Source: Dendrolimus kikuchii (Eukaryota > Arthropoda > Insecta > Lepidoptera > Lasiocampidae). Taken from it: 64,000 nt of DNA. The notes beneath the pieces are model-generated. The model was given only the letters and a program-made list of their open reading frames with translations, searched no databases and was not told where the DNA came from. The DNA lies in the NCBI GenBank assembly GCA_019925095.2, contig CM034394.1, positions 9,994,272 through 10,058,271 of the forward strand. The letters run 5' to 3'. Of this stretch, positions 12,001 through 24,442 are shown one piece after another. Positions within the stretch are counted from its first letter, which is position 1. The number at the start of each line of letters is the position of its first letter. Position numbers and translations under genes: made by a program.

Positions 12001-15000
12001 TCTGCCTGATCTCTCAACTCTTTCACCCTGTCAATTACATACATAACTTCACGCCAGTTCCCTTGCCGGGTAGGCACGAACTGTTATCACTCCTAACATC
12101 ACCTTCTGTACTAGCAGAAGGTGATGTCAGGAGCCTTAAGAACAGACGAGCGTGCATGACAAGAGTTATGAATGTCAAAGAAGCAAGTGAGGTGTGTAAT
12201 AATAAGCCTGAATGGCGCTCTGTTGTTCATGCCTACCCTGTCAATTAACTTTTATAAATGATAGTTTTACTGAGACGCACAATTATTATAAAGTAGTAAA
12301 GTTATGTTGTGCTTAGTATTTAATAATAGCCCATAAGATCCCACTGCTTGGTTCAAACGTCTTCATATTTTGAGTGAACGTACAGTATATCCTCCACACT
12401 TCTAATACGGATGCTGAATTACAAATTCGTCGGTTATCTCGATGTACAAATTCAATCACGATCTTTTCCCTCACCGTCAACATTTGAACATTAGGTTAGA
12501 AAACTAATTAATTTCTTCCGGGCCAGGATTCCAGTCCACCCAGCCAGTCAGTCGCGCTTGTTACCAAGATTCAATGATAGTAGTCCAGTAATATACACAA
12601 AGGTGAAAAGGTGAGCGGGGAAAGTATCTACAATAGCGCTAAACAAGACTAATTAATTACATGAGAATTAAGAGAAAGACGAATCATTTTTGTCTTTAAA
12701 TTAAAAAGTGTGTATTTGAATTAGCGGGGCTTATACAAGCACAGATTTTAGTGCAACAGACGCTACCAACTAATCGTGTAGCCTTAATCTTACTGATTCA
12801 TTTGAGAAACTTGGATACAAGGCCTACAATTAATATGTTGGCATAAATAAATAAATTTTGATTTGATTTTGTTAAATAATAATATTATTCAACCTTTCAT
12901 TTTAAATAAGATTTGGAATGCAATTAAATCTAAGTAAATTTAATAATTTCATATGTTTGACGCACAAATTTCAATAATAAAAGACGAAGAATGTCTATGT
13001 TTCATGAAATTTTCCTTAAAAGTTTTGTTTACTCAACAGTTTCTCTGGTAACACATGTAAACATTTATAAATTTACTACTAGTACTTTCTATGACCAAGT
13101 TCACGTAAACTTTGGTCCATATATATCACGAAAATGAACCTATTTTCCCATAAAAAGATTCTATAACCAAAACTAAATGAGTAGATAAAACAAACAAACA
13201 TAAAAACATTAAATAACAATTTTACATTTATATATTAGTATGGTTATCGACTGAACTCATAAAATAAAACATCGAATACCTTAATTCTAATGCATCGCGT
13301 TGTCTTGATAACGTTTCTATAGTAATTTCTCCAGTTTTAGATACTTCAAGCAACTTTTTCGAACGGGCATCATAACTTGACTCACGATGTTTGTACTGAA
13401 ACATTTATAGTTAGTTGTTTTAAAAATAACAGTTCCTTTCAATTTCAATTTAAACTGACGAAGGGTTTTTTCAAGTAACAAAATGAGTCGACGATGAATA
13501 CCCCAAACAAAAAGCTTGTCTTGTAATTGATACTATACAATAAGAGAAATTTTAACATTCTTTTGCAAAGGCGTTTTTAAATTAAACCACAATTTAGTTT
13601 AATCCTCAAACTCATTTACATTTCGGAAAATATTTTAACCCTTCTCTAGAACCTGATCTCTACACGAATATTAGATTGTTTTATTGGCTCAATGAACATT
13701 AAATTAAGACTTTAATGAAGGGCATATGAATGGGGATATTTTATAATAATTAAAACTCGATCCATCCTAATCGGATCGTTATGTAGAGTGTCACAACTTC
13801 ACTGTCGCATTATGTTCGAGTGCGAGTCTGTTTACGAGTTGCTCGAGGTCTTTGTGTTTCCTGCGCGCGCCATCCAGTTCGGTACGGGTCTCTTTCAGCT
13901 GCCGCTCCAGGGTCGCGATCCGGGCCCGCGCCACCCGCAGCATACTCTCCGCGGCGGACACCACTTCCTTCAACGCCTCCCGAGCTGATTTTTCCTTTGA
14001 TAATTCTTCACAAACCGCCTGAATATCAATTGTACATATTTTTTATTGCGATCAAAAAAGACACCAAACGACCCATTATATTATGAGGATAACTTTCAAC
14101 GCACTATCGACATCAAATAGACATAGTAACCACCGATAGAAATAAATAGTGCTAATTTATCTAAAGTTATTGAAAAGATACAGCATATGTAGAATAAGTA
14201 GTTTATCCATTCTCATTCATATTTTACTTTTCCGATCATTTGTGACATATTATTAGGGACTTACAATTACACTGTACACCGAGCTAACAGCCAGGTATGA
14301 ATCAAATAATAACATGTATAATTTTCTATGAAATCATTTACGCTACAACGAAAGGAGGAGTGTTGGACGACAAATGGATAAGGTTCGTAGCCCAGGTTCT
14401 GTGTCACCCCGATGTCAAAATTAACCACATCTATACATATAATAAAACTGTGGAGGTCGAAATTCTGTACAATGAAAAAAAAATGCTAAAAAAATGGGTC
14501 AGGTGGATGTAAGAAGTGAAATAGAACTAATTTAGATTTTTTTCTATGCATATAATAAAACTGTAGAGGTCGAATTTCTGTAGAATGAAAAAAATATGCT
14601 AAAACCGAGTCAGGGGGATGTAAGAAGTGAAATAGAACTAATTTAGATATTTTTTTTCAAATTTTTTGTTTCTCTGTTCATCTGTCTGTTTGTACCGGCT
14701 AATCTCCGAAACGACTGGACCGACTTAAATGAAATTTTTGGTGAATGGTGGTAGCTTATATCCCTGGTCAACATATAGGATACTTTTAATCCCGAAAAAT
14801 TAAAGAGTTCCCGTGGGATAGTTAAAAAACTTACCACGCGGACGAAGTCGCAGGCAGAAGCTAGTATAATATAAATATCAAAGAGAGTACATAAAGACGA
14901 TATCAACCAGAAGTGTTATAGAATTATTTCAATATAGACTATAAAGATTTTTATACCATATTTTTTCACTGACAAATATTTGGGACGCTCAAAAATAAAT

Positions 15001-18000
15001 GAGAAAATATATTATTTAACAATTGACCTGATAAGTCATTAAGCCCGTAGTAGCTCGTTCAGCGTCTTTAATATCCTCTTCTTCTTTCTTCGCATTTTCT
15101 TCTACTTTTTGTTGTAAAATCAGATTTTCCTTTTGCAATCGATCTATTCTCTTAATCAATGCATCACGATCGAGCCACGGCACTCTACATTACAAAAATT
15201 GAAGAAATATATACTTATCCTTATTTCAATGATAATCAAATTTTAGAAATTCACTAACATACTTTGCTAATTCCAAAGAGAAATTAATTTTCGCTTTTAT
15301 ATTTTCCACCGCACCTGCCACCATTCTGTGTAATTTTTCCGTGTCCTGATCAAACTCTGTGTTCTTTGTTTTCCATTCCAAATTCTAAAATTATGTGTTT
15401 AATTTTAGAAGTAGGTAAGAACATATACCACGGCTTATTCAGCTCATAACAGTTACAAGAGTTCTGTAAGCTTATTAAAAACAGTAGATTTCAGAATCGT
15501 ATACAGAAGGCGTTGCATAATTACATGGATTCACTTTAGTCTTTTAATTTTGATAGAAATGAGGTAAAAATTCTAACAAAATAAAATCATTTAAATAATA
15601 TTTTTCATATCTGATGTTTTTAGTTGCTTATTTAAACAGTTAAAAGCCATTGTTATATTTTTTAGCAACTAAAAAAGTTACTTATGAAAGAAGTTATAAT
15701 GAATAAGTTCGATTATTTCTTTTGGAGATTTTTTGCTCCTTTCCAATTGCAAATTAAAACACAGAAGTGGATAACAGTAAATACTCACAGTAACATAAGT
15801 AGCTCTGTCGCTTCGATGCTTCCCACGAAGTAAATTGAGAAGCTCGATTCGTCGTGCCATAATTTCAGCACCGATCGCCACTATATCCTCTGGTATACGA
15901 TTCAATTGGGCCGTCATTTGCTGGAGAACTTGCGGGCCTATCGTAATTAGTAATTATTTTATCTATATTATATATATCTAAATCTATCCCAATACTAATA
16001 AAAATATTAGGTATCTGTTTTCTATGCACATATTTAAAACGTAATGTTATATATAGCATGAAAAATCTTCCGCGGTTATAGGAATGTTTAAGATGAAAAT
16101 AACAAAGGTCATATTGACGGCACGATACTGTCGTTACCACTTGAGTGTTTCTTTATCGAAATGGTTGCTAATATAAGCAAGTCATCACGTAGTAGGAACA
16201 ATGTCATTCACGAAGGCTTTTAAGATTTTCCTTTTTGTAATTTACAGCTTAATATACAATACACTCATTTTTTGGATTTAGTTTAAATATTGATATACTT
16301 GTAGTTGATTATATAGTATTAGGTAATAATTATAAACTGCTGAACTTTTCTATATATATTATATTTTCAATTATCACATAATGTGTAATTCTATATTCAA
16401 AAGTATCTTTATTGCGTTTCCAATATCCTAAGTGCTCGTGTTCATAACACGTGCGTGAGGATTTTATCTGTGTTAATATCAATAACACGCAATTTCATTC
16501 TATTGAGATTGTCGAAAAGACCTACACAATAGTTAAACGGTCGATTATTACAATATTTTTTATTGCGAAATTATTTTTTATTTAAATTACTATACTGAAG
16601 TCCCAAATTTTTAATCTCAATAAATGCTTGCTTGAATGATAATAATGTTCAAAACACGATTTGTACAACAAGTCGGCAAAAACAATACGGTTACTACTTT
16701 GGAGTATTATCGATACAATGTTTTTAGGATTCCGTACTCACATGATACAAGCAGTACCTAAACGTTCGTCACCTCTACGAAACCGTTTTTTTTTTAATCT
16801 TTATTTTTGAAACAAGGTTTACTCCAAAGTAATATGTCACCCTCATCCGAAAATACTACGAACCCTGTAACTATGCATGAACTGAAGAGTATAATCGATC
16901 TGTAACATTTAGTTGTCGGAACTCTAAGCTTCAACATCGTTACTATATTTATTTAACGATATTATTTCATGTATTTATAATTACATGAAATAATAATAAT
17001 AACGTGTTGTAAGTACCGCTTTCAATGTTTCCCGTCTCTTACCTTGTTATAATGAAAATACATACATTTTTTTGTCAAAATTGTATACATGTGTAACAAA
17101 TGTCCAGAAAAAAAAGTAATGTTACCAAAAATGTTGTTACATGCTCCTGCAATGCACGCCGGCGATATTGTAAAGTGATATAACAGACAATCACTTGAAT
17201 CAATAGTTTTGTTACTAATTACCCTTAGTGGAATAAAAACAATTTTGGCATGACCTGGTAACTAATCGATATGCATTGCACAAGGTAAGCCTTCCAGGTT
17301 TGCATCCCATCTCCCTGCTGCTCTCTTTATCCAACTGTACCTTACACATGTCATTAGTCGATGTGACGGGAAGGCTACCTACCTGCATTATGCTTATCGG
17401 CACAGCGTTTTCCACTCTAAAACGCGCCTGCTATATATACATCGGCCTTAGGTCCTGGGATAAATTTGCCACTGCCAGCCCACTGACATTTTACCGAACT
17501 AATTTTGCCAGCTATATCGGTTAGCTTGATTCTCTTAATATTACCTGCACTTGATATCTATTTATTTTACTGCGTACCAAGAGCACCTCCTATCTCTGAG
17601 TTCAGAGGGAAACTGAGGTCATCACGAACTAATAAAAGTAGATCATGTGCTGGCCAGTTCTGGACTGAAACGATGCGAACTTCACCAACGGTGTCTTCAG
17701 CGACATTGCCAGCTCGAGTCTCAAGTTCTCGCAAAGCTGCATATTGTTCCAGCATCATATTCTAAATGTCAGTTTATACGGTTAATTTCCTAAATTTACT
17801 TATAAATAAATAAAAATCCTTTATTTCAAGCCTTATTAATCTAAAATGTCCAAGACTTGGTTCTTAAGTGTCACTGTTTTTAGGGAACCGATGGTGCTAA
17901 CCACTTGTCCATGATAACCTAGTATATGTTGATATTTTTTTTTATTGTAGTAGAGTTCAGCAGACAAGTAGACGGCCCACCTAATGGAAAGCGGTGACCA

Positions 18001-21000
18001 TCGCTTATAGACATTTGTAACACCAAAGGTGTTACAAATGCGCTGCTGCTATCTTAAGGGAGATGTGCCGATTCTATAACTTAGCAATATAGGTTAGTCA
18101 GTTATTTAGTTCTTAATTTCATTACATTCTTAGTACAACATTTGGATGTAGTTATACAAACCGATACCAACTACTATTATTTTGGTAAAAACTATTAAAC
18201 TACAAAAAACGGTTCTTAATCGCGTATTTTATACGAGTCAATAATAATATCCATGCTACTTATCGTTGATGTTTAATAGATCTATTTGGAAAATTAGTTT
18301 TTTAAAGTTTTTCGAAAACAGGTCCTTTGAAGTTTTATAACAAGTGAAACTCTTACAATTCCAAAAAAAACATCTAGTTCCGATATGCATAAATTAAATA
18401 GTCTTATATAGGTATTTATAGATAATAAAATTCTTAACTGGTGCCCTCTGCCAGATTAAGAAATTTCATGATTAGTATTTAAGTGAGGATAACCAATACT
18501 TCAATTGAAGTGTAATAGATACTTAATTAGGAGTTTCTCTAGAATAACTTTGTGTTTTCTACATATATCTGTATACATACTTGCTGGGAAATTAAACTTT
18601 TACGTAACTTCATGAATTCTCTCTTTTTTGTAGAAAGGATACGTGACATTTTTACGACAACACATTGCGGCAGAATGACGTCCTTATCTATAAAAATTGA
18701 TTCAGTAATTAAAAATAAGGGAAAATTATTTAAAAAATACTAATTTCAGTTTCGGTTAAAATGGTCATAAGTAGGTATACTTATTTTTCCAAATAATCAA
18801 AAAGGTAAAAATCTTATTATAAGATTCCATTAAAATGGTAAAATAATATATTAATCTGAAGAAATATTACAAAAACATGCAATTTTTTTTTCATAGATAC
18901 AATCATAACTTACCCAGCTCCTGGTGCTGTAATGGATTTAGTGTTCCTGGGGCAGATGCAGTTGATGGTCTGGTAAAAGGTTTTCCTTCTATTCGATCAA
19001 TAGATTTTTTTGCATTCTAAAAAGGTAGTAAGTAGACATTGATCATACGTCTATAATTCCATCATCATCGGACTAAAACTAAAACCACATTGCGGTAAAC
19101 GGCCGCTTCCACTGGAGGCCTTGTAACGATCTCTGGCTACTGTGTAGTGTGGACACACGGCCCCAAATGAGGGCTTTCGGTTTCTGGGTTGTGGGCGCTA
19201 GACTCCTCGAAAATGAAGAGGCCTGCCCGCTCTAAAATAATGCAGGTAGACCTACACCGGCTAGATTTACGGCTTACACTAATAAAGGTTCGCCATCTAT
19301 GCAATAGTTAGCGTGCTTACTAACAGAGCGTCTTCCAGTCAACTTAGGAATGACTACAATGAAACAATACGGCGACTGTAATTAAACTGATCTATTGTGT
19401 ACATATAAAATATACAACTACCCGCAATTTACATATATTAAATTGCATTATGCGTGCTTGCACGCGTAGGTTCGGATTTCACCCTCGTCGCCAGTTGGAA
19501 TGGCTACAATGACACAAAATGGCGGGGGTAAGAGGACTGGCTTTAGGACTGATTTATTTTCTATATATAAAATATAAATCTACCCGCAATTTACATGTGT
19601 ACGTTACAAACCTTAGAATGCATTATCACTAAATATAATAGACAAAAGTTTTACCTGTACAATTTTTTACTAATTAGAATCATTGTGGGACATAAACCTC
19701 CCGATAATTTGCACTACATATCCTAATCCTCTACTAAATATAATACTTACACATAAAGGCGACAGACTTTGACATCTCCTTTCATTTGTGGCTGTCCTCG
19801 ATGCTGGACTCTAGAAACAAGAAATAAAAATTTATAAATCCTTCTTAGAAATTATCCAATGACATGAGTATTTGTATACACAAGCAAAACCTTTTTATTA
19901 AATAAGTTCGGGCAAGTGCGTGCTAGTTTACGAATTATAAAGGATCCTGTAGAGGCGATAAACATCCTCTGTTTTCGTTATTTGGCTATAAAATTATAAA
20001 AAAGCATTTAATTGAAAATACCGCTTTATACCGTCAGACAATCATTTTTTTGTTTAAGCTTGTCTCAAAACTATTCACGGGGTATTATTAAAACCATCGA
20101 GAGTACACGTAATTTCTTACGTTAAAACCAATTTCCTTAAAGTCTTTTTGAAGCTCTGCACTAGTCTAGAATTTTTTTAATTTTTCCACCTTAAATTTAA
20201 AAAGTTGGAAGAATCACAATTTTCACGACTTTGAGGGCTAATATGTCACCACCTATTGACATCATTAAAATATGATCCGTATCCACATAGACCCTGTATT
20301 TTCTGAGAAAATGACTATCACATATAAACACTGACGAACATGAAGATTTCATAAGGGTTCCCTTTATACCAAAATGGCTATCAACCCTAAAAAAACAAAT
20401 AAGAAAAACACAATCTCAAATGGAAACAAATTCCTCATGCATTTCTTTGAATGTAATCAATGTAATCAAAAAAGGATCTTTTTTAAACACGGTTCGAATA
20501 CCGAGACACTGAAATAAAAACAAAATGATATTTAACTGCGGATTAAGGAGAATCGGATACAGCATTTCGAAAAGTTTACATTTCCAATACATTGTTATAT
20601 AGATAGACAAAATGAGTTTGTTCTAACAGGATACCGGATAAATACACGAGAGAAACTGAATGCTTTCCTTCCGTGAAATCCATTTGCGGACTGTACAGAG
20701 TATACTCCCAGGGGACTGCAGTAAAGATGTGTGGGACTCGCCAGACCTTAAGTGAGTTGAGAAAAGCACTGCCACAAGGTTACAATACTTCTACTGGTTC
20801 ACATTGATTATCATAAATAAATTTAATAAGTTTATGACTTTTAAGTTTTAACCAAATTCACTACAAAATATATAAAAACATTGAACAAACTTTTGGTCTC
20901 ATTGGAGGTGCTCCGATCGAATGTGCCCTTTTATTAACGGCCCGTTTCTTAACAGGAACATTATCTGCATCTAATAAACAAAAGTATATTTTTAAAGTAA

Positions 21001-23273
21001 TATAATAAAACCTTTTTATACAATAAGTATATTTTGGCTTGTAATCTCTGCATTGTTTATTGTTTCATACTTCCATATACTCATTATGTACATTGCTAAT
21101 CCAAGTTTTTCAGCATTTATTACAATCCATCCTAAGGTGGTAACCTTGGATATCCTACTGTTATGCAATAAAGTGAATTTTTCTATATTGATTTCATACA
21201 ATACAAAAACATTTGTGCAATGTGATTTATAAGGTACCCAGGCTTTAGTCAAAAGGATAACAATATATTCCATAACACCCACTTTTCTTTTGCACACCGT
21301 CGAGTGGAACAATTTGCCGGAGTCTGTGTTCCCAGAATATTATAAGCAAGCAGTCAAGAGCGAATAGATATCTACTAGGTAAGTGTGCTCCATCCTAGAT
21401 CGTACCATCACTTAACATCAGGTGAGATAGCTATCAAACTAACCTTTACCATGATAAAAAAAAAACACAACAACAACACAATATAGTCAAAATAATATAT
21501 GCAAACAATAAATGCAAAACTAAGTATATATTAGCTTTTTTTATAGCTTGATCAGGATACTACAAAACTGTTATTCATTGCAATGAAAAAGATATTGTAC
21601 GAGAATATCTTATCTTTTGTCTTTGGTAATTAAGGTATTTTTTTGTGTTTCACAAATTCTTGATATTTAAAAGTATTTATATTTTTAAAATGTTAATTAC
21701 TTAATGGTTTTGTTTGTTTCATAAGAGATTATAGGACATTATAATAAATATAAATTCCTGTATCGTACAGAAACAGACATATTCGTCCGTTCCGTTTTTG
21801 ACATTTGGTTACGGAACCCTGTAAATACCCAAATAAAACACATTAAACAAATACATTATTCGTTAATAATATTTAGATCTACCCTTTCCATATTCAAAAA
21901 CCTTTTTTTGTATATGGAAAAGGGGACTCGAAACAGTAAAGTGAAATTTAAAAGTTAAGCATTATCACTTACTGAGGTATCAAATAAAAGGCTTCTATTT
22001 ACATTTTAAAAATACTTTTATTTATTTTTAATTAAATTACTTTTTAAAATATAATAAAAATATACAAAAACGACGATTTATCTAATTTGAAAAAACAAAA
22101 ATATTTTCAGTTGATCTATCTATATTTTGAAAGAAAAATGTGTAACTAAATTTCACAAATATTAATAGTTTTGAAGGAAATCAATATGAATGTGTTTAAA
22201 CTTTACACGACTATAAGTAGGTCAATGTCACTTATACCTAATGTTATCTTTACTACATAGTAAAAAACAAAGTCGCTTGCCGCTTCTGTTTGTCCGTATA
22301 TCCGCTACCTCCCACTAATCACTAAACCATGCAACGGGTTTTTAAGCGGTTTTCACAATCAGTTAGATAGGTTTTCACTAAATGTTTATACAATAATAAA
22401 TTTTTCAAGTGGGCCATCAGGGCTAAATGCTAAACTATACGAAAAACACTCCAAGGAGTCTGGAGGCTAGTTTTGACGAAAACTAAAGTGGTGTAATTAT
22501 ATTTTTGAAAAATCAATTACTCTTGTCAGGAATCGAATCGGCTGATTTTGAAACAATAAACACATGCGATATTATTTATTACACCAGTAGATAGAAGTAG
22601 CATAAGAATCAATTTCTATGAAAGATTGTCAAACGGCAAACCAGAGGAAAGAATGGTTTTTTAATAAATCGGTTTATAGTTTCAAATATTCGTAGACTGT
22701 GCTTTAACTTATCAAATTATTAAAAACAATGTTCATGTTGTTAACACGGTAATAAATTTCTCATTGCAGTCTTGTACAGATTTACTTTTTTCGTTAGGTA
22801 TTTATTTATTTATTGAATATAATAAATTATAATTCAACCCTAATGCCCATGGAAAATACTCAACACGTCTTTATAGCGATAGTGGCTAGCAATGATCAAA
22901 ATTTTTATGAAACCTATATATAATATGTATAACAGCCCATAGATGTCCCATTGCTGGGCTCGGGCCTCCCATTATAGGGGAACGGACATTTTTTGTTTGA
23001 CATATCGGTCATCTCGATATGCATCACGATGTTTTCCTTCACCGTCGTTAGCACTTAGATTGTAACAATATGCACGTTAGGTCAGAAAACAGCCTAAGTG
23101 GTGCACGTGTTCCGGCCAGTATAGAACCCGCGCCCTTTGAGTTTGAAATACGTGTGCTAGCCGTTACGCTACCACGACTTGAATGGATGGAAGATAAGAA
23201 TATCCAATATTAAGAAATACAGCCAAATACAATAAATACCCAGTTTAACAGGCGCTAAAGTCGTCTTCAGCAT
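6084..23273 (-). CDS. Complete 804-residue coiled-coil protein gene (18 coding exons)
   Basis: Reading the minus strand, the coding exons are 23273-23240 (ATG at 23273), 20970-20891, 19810-19751, 19016-18914, 18687-18581, 17761-17578, 15937-15789, 15384-15263, 15184-15028, 14018-13803, 13402-13287 (approximate), 12027-11919, 11261-11111, 8779-8640, 8297-8179, 8093-7976, 7144-6938 and 6326-6084 (TGA at 6086-6084). All junctions are AG/GT with compatible phases, and the sum is 2415 bases, exactly 805 codons. The first about 95 residues are basic and Ser/Pro-rich. Residues about 95-240 contain a non-coiled segment with the motif VRIVSVQNWPAHD. Residues about 240-780 are mainly coiled coil with many Leu/Glu/Arg heptads. 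A distant resemblance to ciliary or centrosomal coiled-coil proteins of the CCDC170 kind is a guess only. No signal peptide or membrane segment is apparent. Confidence 0.85.
8925..9355. repeat. GC-rich intronic insert, probable transposon fragment
   Basis: About 430 bases of GC-rich sequence sit in the intron between the exons at 8779-8640 and 11261-11111, whose remaining sequence is strongly AT-rich. No open frame of note crosses it. The compositional edge suggests an old insertion, but I found no second copy in the window. Confidence 0.3.
10063..10619. mobile_element. Helentron-like non-autonomous element with end hairpin
   Basis: It begins with a palindromic end (ACTAGACTTT pairing with AAAGTCTAGT around a GC-rich loop). 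It ends TTACTTTCGCATTTATAATATTAATAGG, a run shared with the element at 50598-51452. Both contain blocks such as GTAGTTTTTCC and ACAGACAGACAG. The hairpin end and lack of coding sequence fit Helentron/DINE-type elements of Lepidoptera; the class is inferred. Confidence 0.5.
11919..12027 (-). CDS. Coiled-coil exon whose 3' splice site was duplicated by a retroposon
   Basis: The exon encodes about residues 443-479 of the minus-strand protein (VKELRDQADMAERVAEA and onward) and fits its neighbours at phases 2 and 0. Immediately upstream of its acceptor (CAG at 12030-12028) lies a retroposon insertion, 12038-12234, flanked by a 13-bp duplication that includes the acceptor itself. The same acceptor sequence therefore occurs again at 12240-12238, still next to the original pyrimidine-bearing intron end. 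Confidence 0.8.
12038..12234. mobile_element. Twin-primed (5'-inverted) RTE-like LINE fragment (copy c)
   Basis: The left part (12038-12080) is the 3' end of the family on the minus strand, with its ATGT-type tail. The right part (about 12092-12234) is the adjacent upstream section on the + strand, so the two halves meet head to head. A 13-bp duplication, ACCCTGTCAATTA, flanks the whole at 12025-12037 and 12235-12247. This arrangement is the known product of twin priming during target-primed reverse transcription. The insertion abuts the acceptor of a coding exon. Confidence 0.7.
12315..12560 (-). repeat. Degraded copy of tRNA-derived SINE family A
   Basis: It shares the order AGCCCATA, CCCACTGCT, CGGTTATCTCGATGT, TTTTCCCTCACCGT and CCGGGCCAGGATTC with the intact copy at 44867-45182. 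The tRNA-like head is mostly lost. It lies in an intron. Confidence 0.5.
13803..14018 (-). CDS. GC-rich coiled-coil exon of the 804-residue protein
   Basis: This exon encodes about residues 333-404 and is strikingly richer in GC at third positions than its neighbours; many codons end in G or C. The acceptor is TTGATATTCAG. The donor is the rather weak ACA|GTGAAG, chosen because it keeps phase 0 with the next exon and precedes an in-frame TGA by two codons. If the donor is skipped, the protein would end shortly after residue 406. Confidence 0.7.
14437..14870. repeat. Intronic dispersed repeat with an internal ~110-bp tandem duplication
   Basis: Two near-identical units, about 14437-14545 and 14550-14650, share AAACTGTAGAGGTCGAA and GTAAGAAGTGAAATAGAAC. 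They run into a segment ending CGCGGACGAAGTCGCAGGCAG, a block very common in lepidopteran intergenic DNA. It lies between the exons at 14018-13803 and 15184-15028. Confidence 0.5.
17578..17761 (-). CDS. Non-coiled-coil exon within the 804-residue protein
   Basis: The exon encodes about residues 129-189 of the minus-strand product. Its first third is helical, then it turns into a beta-like segment (VRIVSVQNW, then LLLLVRDDLSF). It is the one internal part that does not look like a simple rod, so it may be a small globular or partner-binding segment. Flanking exons 18687-18581 and 15937-15789 join in phase. Confidence 0.7.
17937..18075 (-). repeat. 5'-truncated copy of retroposon family B
   Basis: On the minus strand it ends GGTGGGCCGTCTACTTGTCTGC followed by an A-rich tail, matching the 3' third of the fuller copies at 24443-24757 and 34793-35108. 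It is intronic. Confidence 0.55.
19334..19625 (+). repeat. Diverged tandem duplication in an intron
   Basis: Units of about 120 and 135 bases both run CCAGT, GGAATG, CTACAATGA, then TATAAAATATA, CTACCCGCAATTTACAT and GCATTAT. They are separated by a 35-bp spacer. Just upstream, 19085-19300 is GC-richer than its surroundings and looks like a transposon fragment. Confidence 0.45.
22929..23182 (-). mobile_element. tRNA-derived SINE family A, second copy
   Basis: It is almost full length. It matches the SINE at 44867-45182 from AGCCCATAGATGTCCCA through TTTTCCTTCACCGT to the tRNA-like head CGTTACGCTACCACGACTT. The B box is damaged (ATAGAACCC). It lies in the first intron of the minus-strand coiled-coil gene, 58 bases from the first coding exon. 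Confidence 0.65.
23240..23273 (-). CDS. First coding exon of the 804-residue coiled-coil gene
   Basis: This 34-base exon encodes 11 codons plus one base, starting MLKTTLAPVKL, followed by a GTATTT donor. Its phase (one base over) is what the next exon at 20970-20891 needs, giving an Asp codon across the junction. I chose this start because it is the nearest upstream ATG that gives an open frame, a donor and the correct phase together. A further upstream exon cannot be excluded. Confidence 0.6.
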
Positions 23274-24442
23274 GTTCGACTTGTTTGTGTATTTACTATA
23301 TTTTAAAAATATCTATAAACTTTTTGATTTTAAAATTTCCCAAAAAGTGACAATTTTGTTATTCTTTTTCTCTATTTAATCTTCTTCGACTTTTACACTA
23401 AAAAGTTCGTACGTAATACAAATAGCGTTTGATCTTTTTTAACAATACAATAAAAATGATTAAGTGATATTCGCATATAATATGTAATGATAGCTTATTA
23501 CCAATAAAATTATTTTTTTATTACAATTACTTTGTTTACTTAATAGCGAATATTTATTTCCTTGAAGAATGGCAAAGTATGATAGATAGAGTTTATCGCA
23601 AACCTTGGCAAATTCGTCGTTTAACATATATGATTGCATATATAGGTATAGAGCATTATTTATGATATATGAAGTTAACAAAATTGAATAATTGGGTATT
23701 TGACACAAGTTGCAATACATTCTAAAACAATGTTCAGTCGACTCTCAATAATTTGACGCTCAAGGGACCAGAGAAAAATTTCAAACTACTACGAAATCAA
23801 AATATCAGTAGTTTATAGCCAAGAAGAAGGAAGGTAAAAATCAAGTAATCAAGAGTTTTATCAGAATTCGTAATCTATTATTTTAAACAAATGTTCATTT
23901 TGAAAAGAAGTCTGTAATTTTCTGTTGAGCGAGCGACTTCAGTCTATTAATATCCAATGAATTTTCTATAGTAGTGAGAGCTGTGAATAAACCAATCAAA
24001 CGACAGGTCAGTATATAAACGCTTCAAATTATAAAAAGTAGGGATACCTGGACTACATATTATTGCATGTTGGTGGGCAAGATACTATCTATACATAGCA
24101 GTGGCATAAGAAAGAAAGTGCGATTAAAAATATTGCTATCCATATATGCTTTAGGAGGTGGGCACTCCATAATATATCAAATATTATGTAATTTAGGAGG
24201 TGGGCACTGAAAATCAGCGCTTTATCGGACTACGTTTCAGCTCAGCAAAATGCTGAGTGTCAACGTCATTTCCAAATTGCGGCATACAATTTCTGTATAA
24301 TTTTATCTATACTTTGTTATGTTAGTACTATTTTGTGTTGTGTGTCGATATTAGAAATAAATCATTCTTTCTTTCTATCATCTTTATTTTTATTTAGACA
24401 TCCAACGATTTATTACAGCTTGTAATATGTATACATTATCCG

